NCBI GenBank assembly: GCA_019055375.1
Contig: JAHQIW010007195.1
Location: 151,006-215,005 of the forward strand
Source of the DNA: Parelaphostrongylus tenuis
Lineage: Eukaryota; Nematoda; Chromadorea; Rhabditida; Metastrongylidae
Reading direction: 5' to 3'
DNA length: 64,000 bases
The position numbers and the translations under genes were made by a program. The notes beneath the pieces are model-generated. The model worked only from the letters and a program-made list of their open reading frames with translations. It did no database searches and had not been told where the DNA came from. Below are positions 55,401 through 64,000 of this stretch, piece after piece (position 1 is the first letter of the stretch; the number at the start of each line of letters is the position of its first letter).

Positions 55401-58400
55401 TACCAATGCTACCGCTTCGCTACCACATCTTTTTTCGATATAAACCACTGTGGCTGCCAGCAACTAACCCAACCAATAACAGTGCTGGCCTGGTAATCAT
55501 TTATCGGCATTCACTCAGACTTGAAAAAGTGGCAGCAAAGCGGCGCTTCTGTGGCGTAATGGTAACACGCCTTTACGGCTCGGGTGAAACTCGAGTTCAT
55601 CTCCTGTCTGGAGTAAATGTTTTGCATGCCACTCATCATCCTTATATATACTTATATCATCATACCACTGCTAAAAGCATTAAAATAAAGTCTTTGCAGG
55701 TGCATTTTTTATTGTTTTCACAACGTACCTGGATATTTTCACATCCTTTGAGTGAGAGTTTCTTCAAGAATCCACCACAACGACGAGCAAGGTTTTCGAC
55801 AGTGGCTGCCTAAGAAAATCCAAGCTTCAAACCGAGATAACTGACACTCAGTTTACTGATTTGCCAGTTATTTATTTATTTATGTGATAATATTACTCTT
55901 AGAATCTGGTCCTTGAGATGGAAAACGAATGGAGAATAATAAACCAAAAGATCGAGAACTCTCACATAACCTTGGAATAGAAAATGAAGGCCATCTCACA
56001 AACTGTCCTTTTTTATATGAAGCTCCCGTGAAGTTGGTATATCTTCTTCAAAATCGATGACTAGATTTTCGGGATTTCGCCTTTCTCACAGTCGTTTACC
56101 TAGTTATATGGAGGAGGTCATCGGTGATTATTCCTAGTGCGTAATAACCCACCGGTGACCACTCCCTGATAAGAAGTTTAGCGGCTCTAAGGAAGGCGAG
56201 ATCGCCAGAACTTAGTCATCGACTGAGAAGATTTTTTTTATTATACTACGGTTAGAAAGAAAGCTCTGGACACTTTAATAAGCATAACTCCCATGCATAT
56301 CATGCGATTATTGCATCCTTATGTGACTTCTTCCCACTAAAGGCCTAGACATTTTCTCTATTTTCAGTTTGCCACAAGCCTCCGCCATGTCTGACGATAC
56401 AATCGAGGTTCGGGTTTATTGTGTCATCTCCTCGGAAGAAGGATCGTTCATAGCGAGCTGCAGTCGATGAAATCAACTAAGTTCAAAGGAATGGCACGAC
56501 GAGCAAATTGATGCTGAACGCTGGTTTCAACGCTTTTATGCCGGAGATCTTGATCTCAAAGACAAGCCTCGTTCGGAAAGTTCAACAGAGTTGAATAACG
56601 AAATTTGATTGCTGCTTTGGAAGATGAATCATCGGTTCTTTGACCAGATCCGAGACTTGGCGGACCGATGGCAGAAAGCCGTAGAAAACGATATCCTTCA
56701 TATCGAGAAATGGTTATTATTGTTCATGCTTGGAATTCATTCATAAAGTTTCAAGTTTAAACAAGTGCCCAGAACTTCCTCTATCCTACTGCTAACCTCA
56801 CGCAAGTTTCTATAGAAAAAGGACGATTCGTGGAACGGAGTGTTTGCTATTTTCCATCTTTATCAGGGTCCGAAGTACGCTTGGTTTTTAATTGCTAGAA
56901 TATGGGATGGGTCCAATTTCTCGACACCATATGGTACGCATTGAGATCGATGCGCAGTACTATGCATAAGTCTGGCGAAAAACTAGAGGATGTGATCTGC
57001 CTGTCCGTTGCGATAGCTCAACTGAACGCAACGAACGCTCTAAAGACTAGTTTACTCTAGAGATTAGGCTGATGTCTCACCTTAACGTCTTTCTGAAATG
57101 TGAACAGATCGACCCGTTGCCAATTTGAGCCATCGAGTGCAAGCACATTCCACAAGCGGCACGCTTGAGCACATCGACATAACGTCTTCATATCGAGATA
57201 AGAGAAAATCCTGGAATGGTACCATAATCATGATCCCGCCCAGCGGAAATGATGAATAAAATGATTTTCGTGGAAGATACCAACAAAACAAATTTCATTT
57301 GAATTTCCGTGGATTATGGAATGAGTCGTCTACTGAACAATATATTGGTGGAAATTGGAAGAACACCATTACAATCTATGAGTATTCTATGCAGGGATTT
57401 GCTAAGACAATTCTCCGAATGGCGCAAGGAAAAAGGATATAAAAGAGGAAAGCGCAGACCATCTAAGAGAGTTCTCAACGGCAGTGGAAGTCGAAGATTC
57501 GCGAGACGAAGACAAAGAGCAGGAAAACGGATACACCTTGAAACGGGCACGATGGATACTGAATCACATGACTTCAAAAAATTATTCTGGCACACACAAC
57601 TGATAAAAGGCAGGATAAGATAGACCTCTTGGCGCCAATCAATCCTTGAAGAATGCGCTATGCATTCGATTCCATTCATAGGATCACAGAAGTGATTGGA
57701 TGCACATCTGGCCTCTACAAAGGCTCGCGATGTCCTACCGATGTATCAAGCCAGTGGTGTTATCCTCACAGACAGATCCGGTACCAATTCGCCGACCCTG
57801 GAGTGACGGATAATGGCTTAGTGAACCTTGGGTGTGGGCATCGAACCAGCGACTACTTGAGCATCGCAGAGGACCTCAACTACTGCGCTACACGCCATAG
57901 TCGAAAGTGAGTGGCAGCATAGAGATCATTATAACGAAGAAGTTCAGCCATCTTTTGTTCATATCTTGCTAACCTTTATGAAAGTCCCATAATACACACT
58001 CTGTAATGACGAATGATATGCAAAATCTGAACCTTGGGAGGGCTCTGAATCCGCGTCTCACCTTTTCTGGAGATGCCAGAAAAAGTAATAGTGGAACAGG
58101 AGCACTCGTAGTGCAGAGTTTGGTAGTACGCATCACGGAAAAAGTGAGAGACAGGTTCGATTCCCGCTTAAGGTTGAAAGCTTTGCATATCACTCAGCAT
58201 TATCGGATGTATATAGTTACAACATCATCTCACTGCTTGAAAAGCCTAGAGGATTCCGTGTTGATTTCATGTTACAATCATGATATATAAAGACATCTGA
58301 CTGAGACTGAAAGAGGGATATAAATTATTTGAGACAGAAAGTACTTTACAGCATTAGAAGAGAAGATACGCGGATGAAGCGGCAATAGGACATCGCTTCG

Positions 58401-59630
58401 ATCATTTGTACATGTGTAAACGACGGGAAAAACGGGGAGAAAAAAGGCTATGTGTAAATTTATATCGAAACAAAATGCGAAAATGTTTGCCTTGTTCTAT
58501 TCCTACAGGCACAAAAATGAGATAAAGACCGGGAGAATCGAAGGAGATGAATATAATCGTTAGAGATATGTAAGAACGGATTTAGAAGACAAATGGGTTT
58601 GCACGATGATCTTTGGATTTCTGAGCGACTACAGCAACAAAGTTTCAAACACTGGAGAGCATCGGCAGAAGATCCTAAGGAAAAGCAGACAAGAAGAAGT
58701 GGAGAGTCCAAATTCTGCACAAAAATGCTGATAGCAGCCCCAAAGAGTGATCGAGGCCATAAAAGAGGCCGAAACTCGTTACCCCAAGACATGTGTTTTA
58801 TTTGGGAAATCCACCAAATTCCTCCTATCTCGTCGCTTCAGACTGTGTGCAATAGAAGACAAGAAGTAGAAAAGTAAACTCGAAAAGATTTTGCCATTTC
58901 AGTTTCAAATAAACATTGGACTCGATCAAATGGGTTTGATAACCCAACTTTTCGACCGTGTTTTCCTGGCCTGTGTGACTGCAAAGTCACAAACAAATAC
59001 CAAAAAGAATCGGTACTTTTCCATAATGAGGTGACAAATGAAAAATCGATCTAGTTCTCAGGACAGCTAGCTACTTCCACGGGAGTGTTAGTGATCATTC
59101 AAAAGCTTGAATTTCCGGCTACTGCCCCATGTCGCCAGTTTTCGAAAAGACCTCTTTATAGCGCTTTCTTTGGACTATTAGTAATCATTCCACAGCGCAA
59201 TCGTTGCTGATTCCAACGCTGTGCTTATATCCTGAAAAAAAAAAACCGTTTCTCCTTCAATGCAACAGTCTCTGTTCCGCGAGAAATATGCGCGTCTGGA
59301 ACGCAGGAATTTCTTCTTGTGACAACGTCACAAAGAGGTTTTTTTTTCAGAAAAAAAAAGCCAGGTAGAGTTTCAGTCAGAACTCTAAGCTTTCGAGTGA
59401 TCACTAACACTCCTATGAAAAGTACCTGTTCAGCGACTGAGTTCGGTTCTTGATTTGTCGCCTCATAATGGATAAGTACCAAAAATTCTAATAAGAACTC
59501 AAGTGAGTAGATCAGAATCACATATACATAACTGCTGTCGAACTAACCGTAAAAGTAGTTCCTTTGGTAGCATCTTGTTTATAAGAGCTTGCTCACTAGG
59601 AGCCGGAGCAAGTGTCGTGATTAAATACAT
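49493..59630 (-). CDS. FBXL20: F-box/leucine-rich-repeat protein, FBXL2/FBXL20 type, prenylated end
   Basis: Substrate receptor of an SCF ubiquitin ligase: the F-box binds Skp1 and the LRRs bind substrate. Thirteen exons read on the minus strand: 59548-59630, 57081-57210, 55729-55809, 55091-55174, 53903-53998, 53339-53467, 53201-53275, 52962-53089, 52484-52646, 50973-51041, 50695-50826, 49835-49913, 49493-49521 (TGA 49493-49495). Total 1278 bases, about 425 residues; human FBXL20 has 436. F-box: INKMLPKELLLRIFSYLDMK, then CRCAQACRLWNVLALDGSNW. About eleven Cys-type LRRs follow (LKKLSLKGCENIQ, LNISWCDNIQDKGVQ, LELDNCPQITD, IDLYDCQNISKEAI). The C-terminal VEIHAYFAPATPP ends in CRCCAIL, whose CAIL is a CaaX box for geranylgeranylation, as in FBXL2. 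Phases agree at all junctions, but exon 4 has one extra base (AAA run 55124-55126) and exon 6 lacks one (near 53368-53380). The ATG directly follows a splice acceptor at 59631, suggesting trans-splicing or a further 5' exon. Confidence 0.93.
49660..49812 (-). repeat. tRNA-like retroposon in the last F-box intron
   Basis: Minus strand: GGCCGGTGGTCGCGTGGTTA (A box) and GGGGTTGAATC (B box), then a body not shared with family 2. It sits between the last two coding exons. Confidence 0.6.
50300..50460 (-). repeat. tRNA-derived SINE, family 1 arm
   Basis: 'gtggtaggcaaaatacttga', minus-strand B box GCTGGTTCAAGTC, and the A-box complement 'catacaccaccgagaccgcc', ending in the family's 'ttcgatatgaactgtcgtag'. 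In an F-box intron. Confidence 0.7.
50530..50690 (+). mobile_element. Family A hammerhead arm, decayed
   Basis: Shares 'tctgctacagaatggagctc', 'gatacctccaaaac' and the end 'acgtaacaacctcggttaag', 'cttcaaacattcttacag' with other family A copies. The core is broken (ATTGAGGA, CAAAA). It ends about 5 bases from the F-box exon at 50695. Confidence 0.5.
51180..52070. repeat. Dispersed repeat, same family as 4.7-6.3 kb, in an F-box intron
   Basis: Long collinear match to 5.08-6.0 kb: 'agtaaccattcaaaagctca', 'gatgttataaaattcaaaat', 'aatacagtgtagcaggaaaa', 'atcgatggcctgaagtttag', 'acagcgttatggaaaggtgt', 'gcattcctaagaaaaaaatc'. Best evidence that the family is a single ~1-kb unit. Confidence 0.7.
53560..53820 (-). 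repeat. tRNA-derived SINE, family 2, near full length
   Basis: Head (complement) GGCTCGTGTGGCTCAGTAG and GATGGTTCGATCCC; body 'ggtggcccattgatgtatct' and 'gtgccatgcattccgctcca'. Between F-box exons 5 and 6. Confidence 0.75.
54060..54185. repeat. AT/ATGC microsatellite
   Basis: (ATATGC)n, (TA)n and related units ('gcatatgcatatgcatata'). Lies just beyond the acceptor of the F-box exon 53903-53998. Confidence 0.9.
55310..55660. repeat. Inverted pair of family 1 tRNA-SINE arms in an F-box intron
   Basis: Minus arm 55320-55440 (GCGAGTTAAAACCC, 'gctaccgcttcgctacca') and plus arm 55530-55635 (GCTTCTGTGGCGTAATGGTA A box, 'gagttcatctcctgtctgga'), with 'ataaaccactgtggctgcca' at the turn. Same layout as at 2.6-2.9 kb. 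Confidence 0.75.
56095..56235 (+). ncRNA. Decayed hammerhead motif (family A/C)
   Basis: At 56182-56217: GGCT, CTAAGGA, AGGCGA/TCGCC stem, AGAAC. A short palindrome precedes it ('ggaggaggtcatcggtgatt' against 'cccaccggtgaccactccct'). Confidence 0.4.
56380..56760 (+). pseudogene. Mariner transposase fossil with large internal deletion
   Basis: N-terminal remnants (AERWFQRFYAGDLDLKDKPR, family RWFxRFRSGDFDLKDxPRSG) run directly into the C-terminus (RFFDQIRDLADRWQKAVEND). Everything containing the DDD triad is missing. Same subfamily as 42.1-42.6 kb. In an F-box intron. Confidence 0.85.
57610..57905 (-). repeat. tRNA-derived SINE, family 2, full length
   Basis: Complement order: head (GGCGTGTAGCGCAGTAGTTG; GCTGGTTCGATGCCC), body ('gaattggtaccggatctgtc', 'ggcttgatacatcgg', 'agatgtgcatccaatc'), tail ('aaggattgattggcgcc'). 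In F-box intron 1. Confidence 0.85.
58005..58205. repeat. Compact inverted pair of family 1 tRNA-SINE arms
   Basis: Minus arm 58015-58085 ('tgatatgcaaaatctgaacc', 'gtctcaccttttctgg') and plus arm 58105-58195 ('gtgcagagtttggtagtacg', GACAGGTTCGATTCC, 'gctttgcatatcactc'). Confidence 0.65.
59060..59480. repeat. Dispersed repeat, same family as 4.7-6.3 kb
   Basis: 'gtgttagtgatcattcaaaa', 'ttagtaatcattccacagcg', 'gagtgatcactaacactcct', 'gttcagcgactgagttcggt'. Units in both orientations. Confidence 0.6.
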
Positions 59631-59646
59631 CTGTAAAAAAATACAG
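59631..59646 (-). promoter_or_regulatory. Splice acceptor directly before the F-box ATG
   Basis: Minus strand ttttttttacag immediately precedes ATG (59628-59630). In nematodes this layout marks either an SL1 trans-splice site or a further upstream exon; no in-frame upstream exon was recognised. Confidence 0.55.
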
Positions 59647-59918
59647 ATGATTTCTACACCCTCAAAATTATGAAACTCAGTATATTAGCTAATTAATGAT
59701 GAAAAAAATGCTACGATAAATCGACTGAAACCAGATACGTACAGTAGCAGAATCAGGCGATTTGAAGAACCTTTGGGAGAAAAAAACACTCCAAGAGAAA
59801 GCAATGAACTTTCGCGCACTTTCGAACAAAAAACTCTGACAGCCTTGAGAACTGAGAAAAATGTGAGAAGGCGAGATTTCCCGCTGAGAGGTTCACAAAG
59901 GCACAGAGTCCAATGTTA

Positions 59919-60418
59919 AGTGTCAAGAATAATTCCTTAATGACTTGCTGCTGCGCTGATGACGATTTATTTTACTCAGGGCATAAGAGGTTCGCCGCCC
60001 GCGTTGTCATCTACTACGCCTTACCCAAAAAACACGCGAGAAAAAGCGCAAAACCGAGAAAGAAATTTCGCCTGCGGGAGCTCGTCTACTCGAGAAAAGA
60101 ACCTAAAATGGCGATCGGGATGGTCAAAAAAATTCAGAACGTGAACAAAAATCGCAAAAATAGATATTCTAAGTGCCAAATATAATTCCTAAAAGAAGTG
60201 CTGCCGCGCTGATGATGATCTATTTTACTCATGAGATACGAGAGGTTCGCCCGTGCTGTCATCTACTGTGCCTTAACCTGAGAACTTGTGGAGGAAATCG
60301 TAACACAAAACAATAAGATCCCGCCTTTGGAGGCTCGTTTTAGCGAGGAAAAAAAATGAAATGGAGACCGTCACGGTCAAAAACGATTAAAAACGTGAAA
60401 CAAAACCGTGAAAACTCT
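59919..60418. repeat. Tandem duplication, unit about 250 bases
   Basis: 59919-60170 and 60171-60418 share, in the same order, 'aataattcctta', 'ctgatgacgatttattttac', 'cgagaggttcgccc', 'tgtcatctactacgcctta' and 'gaaccaaaatggcgatcggg'-like blocks. Upstream of the F-box gene on its minus strand. Short basic frames here are shadows. Confidence 0.75.
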
Positions 60419-60834
60419 TGATTTCTCCGAGTAAAAATGCACTGCAACGATACACAAAAAGTATAAAAGTATAGAAGAGAACCTGATTTTGCTTTGCTTG
60501 TATAGTGGGGTGCGTTTTCGACTGCGCAGACAAACGTTTGCCGCCGCGTCGTGAACTCGTTCCACGACGATCAACCTTAATAATCGGACAGTAGAGAGAG
60601 AGAGTGAGTGAGTCGTAATTAGTCTGTTGCTCAATAGATTTGACTCTCACCGCCCCCAACTAAATTAAGCCTTTAGAATAGAACTGGTTGGCTGAAATAT
60701 AGGGGGGTAAGGACTCGTGAAAACGTGGGTGGCTGGATTAACGTCGAGATACGGCGAAAACGATGTTGACCCAGACAAAAGTTTGCTCCCAGCTGACCTT
60801 TTCATGGGGTTGTAGGTTGTGGCCAACCTCGTCT

Positions 60835-60880
60835 TTCCAAGCTCTAAAGAAGGCTAAACCGCCGAAACGTCAGTGATTCA
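60835..60880 (+). ncRNA. Decayed hammerhead motif (family C)
   Basis: AAGCT, CTAAAGA, AGGCTAAACCGCC, GAAAC, GTC, AGTG. One core change (A for G). Confidence 0.4.
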
Positions 60881-60889
60881 AGTGAATTT

Positions 60890-61495
60890 CACTATAGACA
60901 CCTCGAGCTTGGCTTAGAAAGGAAAAACTCGGGTTATTGAACTATGACGAGTTTGATAGATCTGATAAGGTCATGTGTACCGAATATACAACTCTCTGTA
61001 CTCCGCATAACTCGATAGAATGCGTCAAACACTTTGCGCCACCCCATCATTCCAAACGATCTTTCATTCACTTGATGATGAATGACTGGATTGATTGCAT
61101 TCATGGAGAATCACACAAGGTTCCGGTACATCAACCCTCCAATAACCGCTCTCAGCTATGGGTTAGAACGACAACTTCTCCTTTCGTGTGCAAAGACATA
61201 ACTGACCCCAGGGGCCTAGTGATTATTAATCAGAGGTAATCGCTCTATTATCTGAATCAACAGCTCCACAATGTTACTGAGATTTCCTTCTGTATGATAG
61301 TTAATCCTGGCAATTGTTCCTCCTCTTCGTTAAGCAAGTCTCGGCAGAAACAAAAAACTATCCTACTGATACAACTTTTATTTGCGCGTCGTCATAAATC
61401 TAAACTACGGAGCACTCCTACCAGTGGCGGAATTTCATTACGGGATAAGCGGTAAACTGCTTGATAGATAACTGATTATTGATGTCCCACACGGG
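60890..61495. other. Upstream region of the F-box gene, nothing recognised
   Basis: The 100-codon frame at 60937-61239 (+) has no family signature. Confidence 0.4.
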
Positions 61496-61499
61496 TTAA

Positions 61500-61815
61500 G
61501 AAGAGAGTGGCCCACGTGGCACAGTGCTTGGAGGTGCTCTGCGATGCACGCTCAGTCGGTCGATGGTTCGATTCCACGCCCAAAGCTCACCGAGCCTTCT
61601 GACCCCCCCCCCCCCGGGAGTTGTTGATTTGGTATCAAATTTGTGTGGGAGGATAGCAACGCTGATTCAATACATCAGTAGGCCACCCCACCGCGAGTCA
61701 TTGTAAGAGGCAGATATGCATTCAGTCACTTTAAGGATGGTGGATGAAGAGTGCTTGAGGCGATTCCTTAGGGGATTGTTTGACGCCGAGAGCTTTAGCC
61801 TTTTATAAGTCGCAA
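61500..61815 (+). repeat. tRNA-derived SINE, family 2, full length
   Basis: Head ACGTGGCACAGTGCTTGGAG and GGTCGATGGTTCGATTCC; a poly-C run at 61604-61614; body 'ttggtatcaaatttgtgtgg', 'acgctgattcaatacatc', 'caccgcgagtcattgtaa', 'gatatgcattcagtca'; tail 'agcttttagcc'-like. Confidence 0.85.
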
Positions 61816-62029
61816 TAATTTGCTCATCCATGGAAAACGTTAGAATTCTGAGAAAAGATATTCTCAATAAAAGGACAAACGTATTTGGGCATATCTAAAT
61901 GGAGGCATTCAACGGTCAAGTCAAACGTCGTCGTGTTATAGTTCACACAGATACTTAGCTAGCGATTAGCAATATCTTCCAGTTAACGAAGTAGTCGATT
62001 GAAAGGTATTGCTAAATGCGTCTTACCAA

Positions 62030-62215
62030 GCCGTAAGCCATCGACTACCATCACTCTAGATCGCAACATCAAGTGATCTTTTCACTTGACGTGGAATGAT
62101 ACATCTGCGAACCGAAAGGCATGTGCTACTGAGATTAGGGGTACGAGGACGCCGACGTACGTCTACCAATCGAGATGCCACACCAGCTAGACCTTTTTGA
62201 AAGGCTTAGAATAAT
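62030..62215. repeat. Family A relic
   Basis: 'gtaagccatcgac', 'tgctactgagattaggggta', 'cgccgacgtacgtctaccaa', 'agacctttttgaaaggct': the framework of a family A right arm with the ribozyme core lost. Confidence 0.4.
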
Positions 62216-62219
62216 CTAT

Positions 62220-63040
62220 CATCTTTTGGGACCTTACTGATCCGCCTTCACAGTGCCTTTTCTCTCTGTGCTGATCCCAGTACTTCTAACGTTCAATCGT
62301 TGATACGTCTTTTTCTTGAAACGTCGTATGGTAGTGCTTGAACGAGTCTCCTTGCAATCTCGAGGATAGCCCGGCTGCGGTGTTCCATGACTGCCGGAGA
62401 GAGCTGGGAGGTAAATCTATGAAAAGATGCCGTTACGTAGCTACCCTCGTAGGCATCTCTTCAACCTTTAATGCATCTCAAGCCACCGGAATTTACCGGG
62501 CAGCTGTGACCCGCGCCACAACGAGTATCACAAACCAGTCGGCCCCCCTCTTCAGTTTTCCATCAGACTAGGTAAATTTCTTCCACATACAAGCCTTAGC
62601 TCAACCGACTGCCATTACTAATTGCCAGCTATGAGCATTTATTCGAGTGTATGGAATATGGATAGATATGGAGAGGAACGTCAGATCACTTTTCAAAGCT
62701 TTTTCTCTCTGATTCTCCGAATTCACTCACCTCCATGCCTTCAATGACGGTCGTTCTCAGCACGGCACCGTACATCGACTCATATCACACTCTAAAATCT
62801 GCAAAATGTCAGCGATTCATCAGTGAGTGAGTGAAGAAACTTGTCCAACTAACGAATGTCTCAACCGATCGCGCGACACGACAACAAATATATAAGGGGA
62901 AATCATCGACTCGACCGATTCTCAAGCAATCAACGGAAATGAATAGGAGAGAAAATCAGTGATTATCTACCGAAAACAAGATAAGATAAGGACGCTTGTG
63001 AAGAAATATTGTGAATGAATACAGAAAGTGATATCAGCAG
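62220..63040. other. Intergenic sequence, nothing recognised
   Basis: The block near 62348-62400 ('ctccttgcaatctcgagg', 'ccatgactgccggagag') resembles one at 52258-52310 in an F-box intron, suggesting another low-copy repeat. No gene seen. Confidence 0.4.
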
Positions 63041-63044
63041 AATA

Positions 63045-63125
63045 CGAGCCGCGGATAGCGCAGTGGTTAGCACGAGCCCCACAACGTCGTGAGACGCGAG
63101 TTCAACTCACGCGCTCGTGGTTAGA
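63045..63125 (+). repeat. tRNA-like sequence, retroposon head
   Basis: A box GGATAGCGCAGTGGTTAGCA; T-arm-like GCGAG/CACGC around TTCAACT (4 of 5 pairs). The acceptor stem does not close, so a working tRNA gene is unlikely. Confidence 0.55.
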
Positions 63126-63704
63126 GAGATTTGAATGAAAGCCCTTTACTCGAGAGCATAACCAGTAAATAGTGTTAAAGCCATTAGCACTTAAAGGCCA
63201 TCTACAAGGCTTCTATCATCGAATACGCCTCGCTCGAGTTGACCAGGGAGAAAACGTCGTTTAGTCCCATCAGCGATTCCCTCGCGAGAGTCTCCAAGAC
63301 AGCTGCGCTGGGGCGGTTGTGCCTAGGTCATCTTCATTAGCACCGCTGAGCTTTTACTGGCGAATGGAGAGGGCAGATCTCAGGAATTCCCACACAACTA
63401 CTCAACCATAACTGTTATGTTCGATATCGACAGACGAGGCGCTTTGATGATAAATCACACCCTTTGATATTGATTTTTTTACTTTGTAATTGTTTTAGAG
63501 AGTGTAAAATCTGGCCGGTAACCGAGTTCTCTTCCAATTTTTCATGCCTTTTTTTGGCCTCAAGAAAAAGTAGATCTTAATTTTAGTCATGGGCAATTAT
63601 CGAAGACCATAGATAAACACGTAAAAACACCACCGCATTTCAACTGTGTATCAATTCCTCCTGTGATCGAAACCGCATTATCATTAGGCCGAGATACTGT
63701 ACAA

Positions 63705-63860
63705 ACAGCTACATAGAAATTGAGTGGTGAGCAAAAACTCGACCTCCGACGGGAGTTGAACCTGCTTTTATCCATACCGGGAGCGCGTGCTACCACTACA
63801 CCACAGTCGTTGCGCCACACTCATCACCAATATTTCTATGATAGCTATCAGCTGCCACTC
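63705..63860 (-). repeat. tRNA-derived SINE, family 1 arm
   Basis: 'gagtggtgagcaaaaactcg', B box (complement) GCAGGTTCAACTCCCG, A box (complement) TGTGGTGTAGTGGTAGCACG, end 'ttctatgatagctatcagctg'. A clean single arm. Confidence 0.8.
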
Positions 63861-64000
63861 TTGATAGGTCTGGTCGGGTATACACTTTCGGTTGATAAAC
63901 CAGTTAAGATGATAGCCATTGTGATATATAATACTCATGATTCTAATGTTTATATAAACAATGACTATCTTGCTTCTTTGGGTTTAATGAATCTATCCCT

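Noticed and set aside
60937..61239. 100-codon plus-strand frame
   Set aside because: No recognisable domain, codon pattern or splice context.
61604..61614. Poly-C run as a regulatory feature
   Set aside because: Lies inside a family 2 SINE and is most simply local slippage.
63045..63125. Working tRNA gene
   Set aside because: Good A and B boxes, but the acceptor stem does not close.

Overview
The window looks like nuclear DNA of a nematode, most likely a repeat-rich clade V parasite (strongylid, hookworm or lungworm type). Three observations support this. An intron-rich F-box/LRR gene ends in the form typical of nematode FBXL2/FBXL20 orthologues. There is a 22-base sequence one mismatch from nematode spliced leader SL1. 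Decayed mariner/Tc1, RTE and tRNA-derived SINE copies are scattered throughout. The exact genus is an inference.

Layout. At 2.4-9.5 kb (+) is the 3' part of a SUN-domain nuclear-envelope gene (sun-1-like): membrane anchor, coiled coil, SUN domain. Its introns hold SINEs, a hammerhead element, a composite mariner and a piece of an RTE element. At 9.5-41 kb I recognise no host gene with confidence. This stretch holds a 2.4-kb broken RTE retrotransposon (16.7-19.1 kb), several mariner fossils (one with intact ends and TA duplications), SINEs, long dispersed repeats, an SL1-like site, a 75-bp minisatellite and fold-back elements with hammerhead ribozyme motifs. At 41.2-46.4 kb (+) is a two-exon gene for a small secreted peptide of the CHH/MIH/ITP neuropeptide superfamily, with a 4.9-kb transposon-filled intron. 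At 49.5-59.6 kb (-) is a 13-exon FBXL2/FBXL20-type F-box gene of about 425 residues with a CaaX end. It is complete except for two single-base indels at homopolymer runs. At 59.6-64 kb lies its upstream region, with a 250-bp tandem duplication and more SINEs.

The most unusual theme is the number of hammerhead ribozyme motifs, about two dozen intact or decayed. Many sit as inverted pairs in fold-back elements of roughly 250-400 bp, one motif per strand pointing outward. The best element (34.74-35.14 kb) has two motifs with fully conserved cores and a perfect 14-bp flanking duplication. A relative at 37.2-37.6 kb has an 11-bp duplication. No reverse transcriptase of their own is visible here. 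Hammerheads with a short stem III are known from Penelope-like retroelements, so these may be small non-autonomous relatives. Inverted, paired architecture also recurs in one tRNA-SINE family and in two of the DNA-transposon fossils.
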